From positions 1-12,931 of the forward strand of contig CABJAW010000034.1 of assembly GCA_902363665.1 (NCBI GenBank): a DNA stretch of 12,931 nt, given 5' to 3'. Origin of the DNA: Lachnospiraceae bacterium. GTDB lineage: Bacteria > Bacillota > Clostridia > Lachnospirales > Lachnospiraceae. A program made the translations under genes and the position numbers. The notes below the pieces were generated by a model. It saw only the letters and a list, made by a program, of their open reading frames with translations, was not told the DNA's origin and ran no database searches. Shown in pieces: positions 7,578-12,931 of the stretch. Every line of letters starts with the position of its first letter. Position 1 is the stretch's first letter.

Positions 7578-8537
7578 TTATCTCGCATCATCTGTCCGTC
7601 CTGGCTTCTGCAGACAGGCATAGGTACTTTTGTCATACCGCCATGCCTTATCCCCGTCCAGATTGGCAAGCAGATGCTTCCGCACATTTTTGTATTCGTC
7701 CCCGATCAATCCGAGGCGGAGCAGAAAGGTGCGGAACGTAAATGCCGGGTTATCCCCGATCTCCGTCTTTTTTGCATGGGTACAGGACTGGTTGACCGCC
7801 TGTGCGGATATGGCAAGTGCCAGCGTAATGTTTGACCGGACTTTTCCTGCATGGAGGGTGCTTTCAAAACAACGCCATTCCAGTGTTCCCTTGGAAAAAA
7901 CAGCATGTAGGTTTAAGGCATAATACCTTGTCCAGTTGTAATGCTCGGAGCTTCCGTCATTTCCCTCATACCATGCCCTTTTGAATTTTTCCATCGTGAT
8001 GGTGCTGTTTGGCATCCGGCGGATCTTCTCCAATACCATAGGACGGACTTTCTGACAATACTCATCTTCCCTTCTCGTCTGTACATTTAAGGCCTTGAAC
8101 AGAATATCCTCTTTGCAGTACATGATCGTCAGTGCATTTTTCAGACTCCTTGGTGTATGATTGGATGCGTCCACATGGACATGCATGCCACAGGATGAAT
8201 TGACAAAAGCACCTGCGTTTTTGACACACCGCACCACTTCCTGGAGTTTCCCCATTTCCGAATATTCCAATTTCGGGGATACCATTTCTGTCGAATAATC
8301 TCCATCGGCATCTATTACAGTACCATTTGCCAGCCTTTCACAGTCGATACTGCTGTCTCTTGAAAATTTCCACGTTTTTCCATCTGAATCTTTTACACAC
8401 CAGGAATCGTAAGAACGGATATGATATGGCTCTGTTCCGAACATTCTTCCAACAGCGGCAGCCGCATCATAGCGGCTGATACCTGTCATCTCAATCTCTG
8501 TACCAAAATACTGGTCTTTTAGGTCGATCTGCCTCAC
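7578..8537 (-). CDS. Amidoligase (Amidoligase_2 family, glutamine-synthetase-like fold)
   Basis: This family is predicted to join a carboxylate to an amine in an ATP-dependent way, related in fold to glutamine synthetase and gamma-glutamyl-cysteine ligases. The 319-residue product shows the family signatures in order: FGTEIEMTG at 11-19 (metal-binding acidic strand), RDSSI at 60-64, EMVSPKL at 84-90, CGMHVHVD at 116-123, RYYALNLHA at 204-212 and TLEWRCFEST at 218-227. All the expected acidic, His and Arg positions appear intact, so an active enzyme is likely. It starts with GTG at 8537, overlapping the methyltransferase stop by four bases (GTGA), with an AAGGGTGG ribosome site in the end of that gene. 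The substrate is not known. The GGCT-like gene two genes downstream fits the published observation that amidoligases of this type often neighbour GGCT-like cyclotransferases. A role in modifying wall peptides or the adjacent adhesin is a guess from location. Confidence 0.9.
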   Translation of the reverse strand: MRQIDLKDQYFGTEIEMTGISRYDAAAAVGRMFGTEPYHIRSYDSWCVKDSDGKTWKFSRDSSIDCERLANGTVIDADGDYSTEMVSPKLEYSEMGKLQEVVRCVKNAGAFVNSSCGMHVHVDASNHTPRSLKNALTIMYCKEDILFKALNVQTRREDEYCQKVRPMVLEKIRRMPNSTITMEKFKRAWYEGNDGSSEHYNWTRYYALNLHAVFSKGTLEWRCFESTLHAGKVRSNITLALAISAQAVNQSCTHAKKTEIGDNPAFTFRTFLLRLGLIGDEYKNVRKHLLANLDGDKAWRYDKSTYACLQKPGRTDDAR

Positions 8538-9877
8538 CCACCCTTCACTTCTGGAACAGGTGAGCCGCTTCGGATCTCTTCATCCACTGCTTTCAAATTT
8601 CTGCCTATTGCTTCAATGACATTGACGGTGACACCATTACCGGCCTGTTTATAAAGCTGGTTATCCGATGTTTCTTTTTCCATTTTGGATATCTGATCGT
8701 CCCGGTATCCCTGCAGCCGCAGACACTCCCTTGGCGTCAGCCTGCGGATTCTGCCGTGGTAGACCACTCCATGACGGTCAGTTGCCGTAATGGTGAACAT
8801 CGGCTCTTCCGGTTCTTTCATCCTTCTTCCATGCTGGCGTACGTTTTCCCTGGCCGGTGTCATCACTGCCCTTGGCGGTTCTTCCACCAGCACCCCGGAG
8901 CTTTCGCCCCTGTGGTTATGGATGCTGGAATCCTGTCTGGTATTCAGACATCTTGCAACCTCTGTCACCAGCGGCGGAGGGGAAATATCTACAAAATGCA
9001 GTGTCCCCTGCTGGTTTCCGGTCGTCAGAGTATGGGCAATCTCATGCCCAACTCTTCCCCTGCGGCTGTTGATCCCCGGATAGCCGAGGTCAATGCTGTC
9101 TCCCTCGTAGGCCATCTTGTACCCTTTTCGGGTGTTTTCCTTGATTGGAATACCAACTTCGTATAATCCGGTCTTGCCACCCATACCACCAGCCCCGCTA
9201 GTCAGCGTACAGCTCAGTCCTTCTTCTGCGTAAACTCTTTCTCCCTGTTTGCCAGCATGGACTTGTATAAGAGCTGTTCCATTTGCTTTTGGGAAAGGTA
9301 ATATTTTTCCGGCACATCTTCCATCAAGATATCCGACAATATACACCCGCTTCCTTGACTGGGGGACTCCGAAATCCTTGCTGTTAAGCACTTTCCATTC
9401 GACATGATACCCCAGTTCAGATAGCGTACTGAGGATGGTGTGAAACGTCCGCCCTTTGTCATGCGAAAGCAGACCGGGTACGTTTTCAAGGAGAAAATAC
9501 GCAGGTCGTTTGTCTGCAACCAGTCTGGCAACTTCAAAGAAAAGGGTTCCTCTTGCATCGGCAAATCCTTCCCTTCGTCCAGCGATTGAGAATGCCTGGC
9601 AAGGAAATCCCGCACATAAAAGATCAAAGTCCGGCATTCGTTCTGTTTCAATATTTCTTGCGTCATTGCAGAACCACTCTCCTTCCGTATCAAACAGCAC
9701 CCGGTAGTTGTGGTCTGCATATGCATCTGCTTCACAGTGTCCGACACAGGTGAAGCCCCCTGCCCTGTGCAGCCCTTCTCGGAATCCTCCGATTCCACTG
9801 AACAGGTCAAAAAATCGAATTGTTCCGGCTATCAGCCTCCCTTCGCTGCGAAAAAAACAGTGCAGATTTCTCTGCAC
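8534..9877 (-). CDS. DNA (cytosine-5) methyltransferase, orphan
   Basis: This enzyme transfers a methyl group from S-adenosylmethionine to C5 of cytosine in a specific DNA sequence. Numbered from the GTG at 9877 (447 residues), motif I is FFDLFSGIGG at 22-31. The catalytic Cys93 lies in AGFPCQAFS (motif IV), ENV is at 131-133 (motif VI), QSRKR at 173-177 (motif VIII), RRLTPRECLRLQGY at 378-391 (motif IX) and QAGNGVTVNVIEAIG at 411-425 (motif X). The set is complete, so it should be active. The target-recognition stretch is long (about 182-377). No restriction endonuclease gene is adjacent, so protection of the element from host restriction or epigenetic control is more likely than a restriction system. 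The start is uncertain: GTG 9877 lies inside a terminator-like stem, while CTG 9835 or ATA 9832 follow a GAAGGGAGG site (9836-9844) and would give a protein opening just before motif I. The gene overlaps the amidoligase gene by four bases. Confidence 0.93.
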   Translation of the reverse strand: MQRNLHCFFRSEGRLIAGTIRFFDLFSGIGGFREGLHRAGGFTCVGHCEADAYADHNYRVLFDTEGEWFCNDARNIETERMPDFDLLCAGFPCQAFSIAGRREGFADARGTLFFEVARLVADKRPAYFLLENVPGLLSHDKGRTFHTILSTLSELGYHVEWKVLNSKDFGVPQSRKRVYIVGYLDGRCAGKILPFPKANGTALIQVHAGKQGERVYAEEGLSCTLTSGAGGMGGKTGLYEVGIPIKENTRKGYKMAYEGDSIDLGYPGINSRRGRVGHEIAHTLTTGNQQGTLHFVDISPPPLVTEVARCLNTRQDSSIHNHRGESSGVLVEEPPRAVMTPARENVRQHGRRMKEPEEPMFTITATDRHGVVYHGRIRRLTPRECLRLQGYRDDQISKMEKETSDNQLYKQAGNGVTVNVIEAIGRNLKAVDEEIRSGSPVPEVKGG

Positions 9878-9879
9878 CG
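9851..9879 (-). terminator. Intrinsic terminator-like hairpin after the RHH gene, overlapping the methyltransferase 5' end
   Basis: On the minus strand GTGCAGA, a GAAA loop and TCTGCAC form a perfect 7-bp stem, extended by a G-U and a C-G pair, followed directly by seven T after a TG. It lies 31 bases after the RHH stop codon. The GTG at 9877, the outermost possible methyltransferase start, is inside the stem. I see no promoter between the hairpin and the methyltransferase, so partial read-through or regulated antitermination is implied. Confidence 0.75.
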
Positions 9880-9910
9880 TTTCCGTCTCTTGGTTTCTGT
9901 TTTGTGATGT

Positions 9911-10483
9911 CTATTCTTCTGATTCCGCTTCCTCTGGCTCAGATTCTTCTGCTTCTTCGGTTTCCAGTTCTGTTGGCTCTGCTTCCGCTGGCTCTTCGTT
10001 TTCTGGCTCTGTCGGCTCTTCATCTGCTTCAGCTTCGTCCGGTTCTGTCATTTCTCCGTCTGTTTCAGCTTCCAGTGCTTCTGTCTCAGGCTCTTCTGCT
10101 TCAGGTTCTACTGACTCTTCATCCGGTTCTGATTTTGCAGTCTCAGGATCTTCCATTTCTGTTTCTTCGGCTTCCTCTGACTCTGCTTTCCATTTGGCTT
10201 CTTCTTTTTCGATTGCATCTTCGATAAGCCCGATTAAGAAGTCTTTCTGTTTCATGCCATTCCTGGCGAGGACTGCTTTCAGTCTGGAAAATAAATCCTC
10301 GGTTACCTGTACTGCTACTGTTCTTAAATCTGCCATGTTCGCCTTTTCTCCTTTTCTTGTCATGTGTTCTTCGATTACCATTTCAAGGTATTTTGGTATG
10401 CTGATTCCTAACTCTTCGACTTCCAGTTTTAGCTTTTCATGCAGCTCTACCGGGATTTTTCCGCATATGTTTTTCATCTCCAT
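9911..10483 (-). CDS. Tandem ribbon-helix-helix DNA-binding protein with acidic tail
   Basis: I infer a 190-residue DNA-binding protein, perhaps a repressor or an accessory protein for transfer or partition. Two similar beta-helix-helix segments are visible. The first is at about 5-41 (CGKIPVELHEKLKLEVEELG, then ISIPKYLEMVIEEHM) and the second at about 54-95 (TVAVQVTEDLFSRLKAVLAR, then KQKDFLIGLIEDAI), a layout known in small RHH regulators. Residues 101-190 form a low-complexity tail with 43 Glu, 5 Asp and a single Lys. The ATG at 10483 has AAAGGAG 10 bases upstream. The gene follows parMR after a 218-bp leader and is itself followed by a terminator-like hairpin. The tail could mimic DNA, act as solubilising spacer or bind basic partners; none of this can be told from sequence. 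The RHH call is from pattern and secondary-structure reading. Confidence 0.8.
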   Translation of the reverse strand: MEMKNICGKIPVELHEKLKLEVEELGISIPKYLEMVIEEHMTRKGEKANMADLRTVAVQVTEDLFSRLKAVLARNGMKQKDFLIGLIEDAIEKEEAKWKAESEEAEETEMEDPETAKSEPDEESVEPEAEEPETEALEAETDGEMTEPDEAEADEEPTEPENEEPAEAEPTELETEEAEESEPEEAESEE

Positions 10484-10507
10484 TGTGTTCGTTCTCCTTT
10501 CTTTTTT

Positions 10508-10618
10508 CTACATACAACATACCCTAAAACGTGACAGAAAGCTATTCACAATACCCAACGAATATGAGGCTCTCAAAAGCTCCCAAAGGATGCAGATCCA
10601 ATAACATTCAATAGGCAT
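10508..10618 (-). other. Candidate small ORF or leader peptide in the parR-RHH gap
   Basis: The 218-bp gap between parR-like and the RHH gene (10484-10701) holds an AAAGGGG site (10621-10627). ATG 10618 just after it opens a 36-codon frame ending at 10508, right before the RHH ribosome site, and its product is rich in Cys, Trp and Leu. The ribosome site is too close to that ATG (2 bases) but well spaced (9 bases) from TTG 10611, which would make a 12-residue peptide, MNVIGSASFGSF, ending at 10573. Either could be a leader peptide. A small palindrome, AAATC-CGT-GATTT (10631-10643), lies upstream. No convincing sigma-A promoter is seen. I cannot assign a function. Confidence 0.3.
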
Positions 10619-10701
10619 CACCCCTTTCAAAAATCCGTGATTTATACTAATTTGACTGCTTGAAATTTGGCTATTTTATCACCAGGAAAGACTTGACTTT
10701 T

Positions 10702-10995
10702 TCAGAATGCATCCTCAAGCCCGGAGAGAAAATCCAGCATCTGGGACGGGATTTCTTCCTTTTTTGAAACACTCTCCCCGGAGCCAGAAATGGAAACACC
10801 TGCCAGTTCTTCCCGGATTGCCTGCCGGATGCTTTTCTCCAGCTGGTTGTTTTCCTGATCTTTTAAAATCACCTGAACCAGATAGCTGCTCTTCTGTCCA
10901 TCTGGAACACTTTGCAGGATCTCCCATGCCTTTTTGTGATCTGGGTTATCAAGGTTCAGGCGGAACGAGAAAACGGGTCTCTTTACTTCGCGCAC
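10702..10995 (-). CDS. parR: ParR-like partition adaptor
   Basis: In type II partition systems ParR binds the centromere-like parC repeats and couples them to ParM filaments. The 97-residue product opens with a basic strand, RPVFSFRLNLDNPDHKKAWE, and continues with a helix-rich segment, SSYLVQVILKD, giving an RHH-like N-terminal half common to ParR proteins on Gram-positive elements. The C-terminal part, after a Ser/Gly linker, ends in an acidic and hydrophobic tail, MLDFLSGLEDAF, which fits the short ParM-binding tail known in the family. It starts at GTG 10995 and overlaps the end of the parM-like gene by 13 bases, so the two are coupled. No clear iterated parC repeats were seen beside it; the inverted repeat upstream of parM (12002-12043) is a possible site. 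The call rests on size, motif and adjacency. Confidence 0.72.
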   Translation of the reverse strand: MREVKRPVFSFRLNLDNPDHKKAWEILQSVPDGQKSSYLVQVILKDQENNQLEKSIRQAIREELAGVSISGSGESVSKKEEIPSQMLDFLSGLEDAF

Positions 10996-11891
10996 ATCTG
11001 CCCCACAATCCGCTCATAGCCGGAAGCATTGGCGTGTACGTCTGTCAGGTAAATCTGCCGACACAGCCCGTCCTGCGGTGTCACGTGCCGTTTCAGAATG
11101 CTGGCTCCGCCGCCCATGATCACGGACGGAATTGCCTTCAGATCGAACCCGGCTTCCATAATTGCAGACAGTATTTTCTCCGTGTAGAGCCTTCCCTGCC
11201 GGACAATGATTTCTTTTGCGGCCGGGTCCATGCTGCAGCTCTGGCCGTTCAGAACACGTTCGATCTGAATATCCGTTACAGACAGTCCGGTATTTCTGCG
11301 TACCTGCTCGGTGATCTCATCCACACACCGGATCACACCAAGTTCCAGGCTACGGCAGGTAGCGGCATTTGGAACACTGTTGTCCAGCCGCATCAGGTCT
11401 ACGGTCCAGCCACCGATATCTGCGAGAAGAACAGAAGGCTCGTCCCGAACACATTCCGGGTGGAGAGCCAGGGCTGAGTATCCCTGTGGGAACAGTTTTA
11501 CATCCTGAATCCGGATCTCATAGCTCTCATCCTCGTACCGGAAACGCAGAGGCTGCTCTTTCCGAAACAGATATTCCCGGAAGCCTTTTTTCTCCCTGCC
11601 AAAACTTGCCAGTGGAAGACCGGCTGCCAGAACTACATCTGTTTTCCGCTCTCCCCGGCGATAGCGGATTTCCTGGGCAATGGCTGCCATTGTCAAAAGA
11701 TAATAATTGTCATTGGAAGTCTTACTTCTCACCAGCGTCTGCCGCCCGGTTCCACACACATAAAATTTCCCATTGTACTGCAGGACATTCTGCATGGTAT
11801 ACGGCTCGTAATCGTATCCGGTCAGTCCGGTCGGGAAACATACATGGGGAGTTTTTATGGCATAATATCCATGGTCAATTCCTATAATGAT
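10983..11891 (-). CDS. parM: ParM-like actin ATPase with a non-AUG start
   Basis: This is an actin-fold ATPase of the ParM/StbA group that would form filaments to move or segregate the element's DNA when it is circular. The first in-frame ATG (11795) gives 270 residues but loses the first phosphate-binding loop. Reading upstream without a stop reveals IIGIDHGYYAIKTPH, which is the expected N-terminus. An in-frame TGA at 11895-11897 limits the start to ATC 11891, ATT 11888 or ATA 11885. With ATC the protein has 302 residues. AGAAAGGA lies at 11903-11910. Other motifs, numbered from ATC, are AAGLPL near 89-94, the second phosphate loop ADIGGWTVD at 157-165 and the adenosine motif VIMGGGAS at 257-264, so the ATPase core is complete. 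The gene overlaps parR by 13 bases. A sequencing error or a frameshift near the start is the alternative to a rare start codon. Confidence 0.85.
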   Translation of the reverse strand: MIIGIDHGYYAIKTPHVCFPTGLTGYDYEPYTMQNVLQYNGKFYVCGTGRQTLVRSKTSNDNYYLLTMAAIAQEIRYRRGERKTDVVLAAGLPLASFGREKKGFREYLFRKEQPLRFRYEDESYEIRIQDVKLFPQGYSALALHPECVRDEPSVLLADIGGWTVDLMRLDNSVPNAATCRSLELGVIRCVDEITEQVRRNTGLSVTDIQIERVLNGQSCSMDPAAKEIIVRQGRLYTEKILSAIMEAGFDLKAIPSVIMGGGASILKRHVTPQDGLCRQIYLTDVHANASGYERIVGQMCAK

Positions 11892-11902
11892 AAGTCACCA
11901 CA

Positions 11903-11910
11903 TCCTTTCT
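11903..11910 (-). promoter_or_regulatory. Ribosome binding site for the parM-like gene
   Basis: AGAAAGGA lies 11 bases before ATC 11891 and 14 before ATT 11888. No other purine-rich site is near, and the next ATG (11795) lacks one. The spacing is slightly long, which would fit weak or regulated initiation. Confidence 0.45.
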
Positions 11911-11950
11911 GGTTTTTCTTGTTCTTTTCCAGCAGGTGGTCTTTTGGTCT

Positions 11951-11993
11951 GGAAAAAGAGAAAAAGGGCAGAACCCCGAAGAGCCCTGCCCGT
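11951..11993 (-). terminator. Strong intrinsic terminator upstream of parM
   Basis: On the minus strand GGGCAGGGCTC, a TTCG loop and GGGTTCTGCCC form an 11-bp stem with three G-U pairs and the very stable C(UUCG)G tetraloop. It is followed by TTTTTC and a second TTTTT. It could end transcription from the AT-rich gene on the right. No promoter is seen between it and parM, so it may instead be an attenuator in the parM leader. Confidence 0.82.
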
Positions 11994-12001
11994 AATAAAA
12001 A

Positions 12002-12043
12002 ATACAGTTATGTATATTTACAAACAAATATGCATAACTGTAT
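12002..12043 (-). repeat. AT-rich inverted repeat, 18-bp arms
   Basis: ATACAGTTATGTATATTT and AAATATGCATAACTGTAT are separated by ACAAAC. The outer 11 bases of each arm match perfectly and the full 18-base arms have one mismatch. On the minus strand TTTTTT overlaps the end of the structure, so it could act as a weak terminator. It could equally be an operator or a parC-like site for the ParR or RHH protein. TTGTTT and TATTTT spaced by 17 bases (11999-12027) lie inside it and might be a weak promoter. Strand is given for the transcribed direction. Confidence 0.7.
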
Positions 12044-12148
12044 GCTATCACTTTTAATTAATTTATAACTTGGATTCTCTATTTCTGTTCTTGTAGCACA
12101 TAAATACTGCTTTAAAATGTTCCTACTAGCTGCCTATGTTACTATTCT

Positions 12149-12928
12149 TTATTTCACCAATTCATGAATAGCTTTTACCATTGTAAGTCCATAATCAACA
12201 AGGAAATTTTTTTGTTCTTCGGAGTATGTCTTTCTTTCCTCTATTGCTTCATCTGTGCAATGTCTAAAGCACTGCATTTTCTTTCTATAATTCTTTACTA
12301 TCGTATCGTCAATGAAGCCACAACATACATCTTCATATTCTGGTGTGATAAATTTTCCATCTTGTTTCAACAGGTTTTCAATAAGGTTTGCAATCTCAGC
12401 AATTTTTTCATCTATATGCATACTATTGAAAGATGCCTGTCTAGTAGAAATTTCAATAAATTTCTGATTTATAGAATCGTTCACCTCAATATTACAAGAC
12501 TTTTGCTCAAATGTCAGATCTGCTACAAAGGTTCTTCTAGTCGCATAACGAACAGTTCCATTATCATCTCCACCTAGAGCAATAATTCGATTTCTAATAT
12601 CTCTATATGTAAAGTCTGTTGGATCAACAGGGGGCCTTGCTAGTATTCTAGGAAACTCTTTTATCTCATAACCGAGCATATGTAGATAATATGTTATTAG
12701 ATAAAACCAACATTTATTTTCACCTGAAAAATCAACATCTGGCTGACACAGTTCTTTAAATTTAGTTATTGCTTCTTCAACATCATAAATCTCAAATTGA
12801 TAATTCTGAGTTTCCTCTTCACCACAAAAAATATTATATGTATAATTTACCTTTTTAACAGATTCCAGAAAACGATAATGGTATTCGGATTCCTTTATAT
12901 TTTGAAAATAAAATTCTTTTAAATCCAT
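12149..12928 (-). CDS. Hypothetical protein, AT-rich cargo gene
   Basis: I do not recognise this 259-residue protein. The ATG at 12928 leaves only three bases of upstream sequence, so no ribosome site can be seen and the frame could continue beyond the window. The N-terminal half is mixed and rich in aromatic residues; the middle holds DPTDFTYRDIRNRIIALGG, and the C-terminal third looks helical (DEKIAEIANLIENLLKQDG and later EERKTYSEEQKNFLVDYGLT). Six Cys are spread through it, among them a CC pair at 203-204. There is no signal peptide or membrane segment, so it should be cytosolic. Base and codon use is far more AT-rich than in the genes to its left, which suggests separate acquisition. It is separated from parM by terminator-like structures. 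A defence or other cargo role is possible from position, but nothing in the sequence shows it. Confidence 0.72.
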   Translation of the reverse strand: MDLKEFYFQNIKESEYHYRFLESVKKVNYTYNIFCGEEETQNYQFEIYDVEEAITKFKELCQPDVDFSGENKCWFYLITYYLHMLGYEIKEFPRILARPPVDPTDFTYRDIRNRIIALGGDDNGTVRYATRRTFVADLTFEQKSCNIEVNDSINQKFIEISTRQASFNSMHIDEKIAEIANLIENLLKQDGKFITPEYEDVCCGFIDDTIVKNYRKKMQCFRHCTDEAIEERKTYSEEQKNFLVDYGLTMVKAIHELVK

Positions 12929-12931
12929 GAA

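Noticed and set aside
7493..7687. Longer adhesin start at 7687
   Set aside because: It would overlap the amidoligase gene by more than 100 bases and place 65 non-signal residues before a clear signal peptide.
9214..9810. 198-codon minus-strand frame inside the methyltransferase gene
   Set aside because: It overlaps the methyltransferase in another frame over conserved motifs I to VIII and has no family features of its own.
9708..10604. 298-codon plus-strand frame encoding a Ser/Ala/Gly-rich protein
   Set aside because: The Ser-rich stretch is the reverse reading of the Glu codons in the RHH tail; the frame crosses the methyltransferase start and the leader with no ribosome site.
10640..10701. 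TTGACT on the plus strand with AT-rich sequence after it, as a promoter
   Set aside because: The spacing to any -10-like hexamer is poor and there is no plus-strand gene downstream.
12164..12577. 137-codon plus-strand frame in the AT-rich gene
   Set aside because: It is antisense to the 259-residue ORF, Phe/Ile-rich as expected from reversed Lys/Glu codons, and has no ribosome site.

Overview
The window looks like part of the conjugation and accessory backbone of an integrative and conjugative element (Tn1549/Tn916-like type) from a gut Bacillota, most likely a Lachnospiraceae or Ruminococcaceae-type Clostridia. This rests on gene content and is inferred: a ParM/ParR partition pair, an orphan C5-cytosine methyltransferase, an amidoligase, a giant SpaA-like surface protein, a gamma-glutamylcyclotransferase-like protein and a class B sortase, all on one strand. 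No relaxase, coupling protein or integrase lies inside the window, so membership of an element is not proven here.

All genes I accept are on the minus strand, so transcription runs from high to low coordinates. From right to left: an AT-rich gene of unknown function (12149-12928); an AT-rich gap with an 18-bp-arm inverted repeat and a strong intrinsic terminator (11951-12043); parM-like (to 10983) overlapping parR-like (10702-10995); a 218-bp leader with candidate small ORFs; a tandem ribbon-helix-helix protein with a very acidic tail (9911-10483); an intrinsic terminator-like hairpin (9851-9879); the cytosine methyltransferase (to 8534) overlapping the amidoligase (7578-8537); an 85-bp gap with a hairpin; the 2109-residue SpaA-like protein (1163-7492); the GGCT-like protein (664-1161); and a class B sortase (667 to beyond the left edge).

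The left two thirds reads as one tightly packed unit. The sortase is the natural candidate to anchor the SpaA-like protein, which has a signal peptide, a thioester-type domain, 14 CnaB-like domains and an NPKTG sorting signal. The amidoligase and the GGCT-like enzyme flank the adhesin gene; one would make amide bonds with free carboxylates and the other would cleave gamma-glutamyl-type amides. Their linkage to an isopeptide-rich adhesin and its sortase is the most interesting system-level feature. The right part would serve DNA maintenance: ParM filaments, ParR adaptor, RHH DNA binding and host-mimicking methylation.

Two cross-cutting oddities stand out. Several genes seem to start at non-AUG codons (GTG for parR and the amidoligase, probably CTG for GGCT, ATC/ATT for parM, an ambiguous start for the methyltransferase). 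Terminator-like hairpins also sit between genes with no obvious promoter after them, which suggests attenuation or antitermination.
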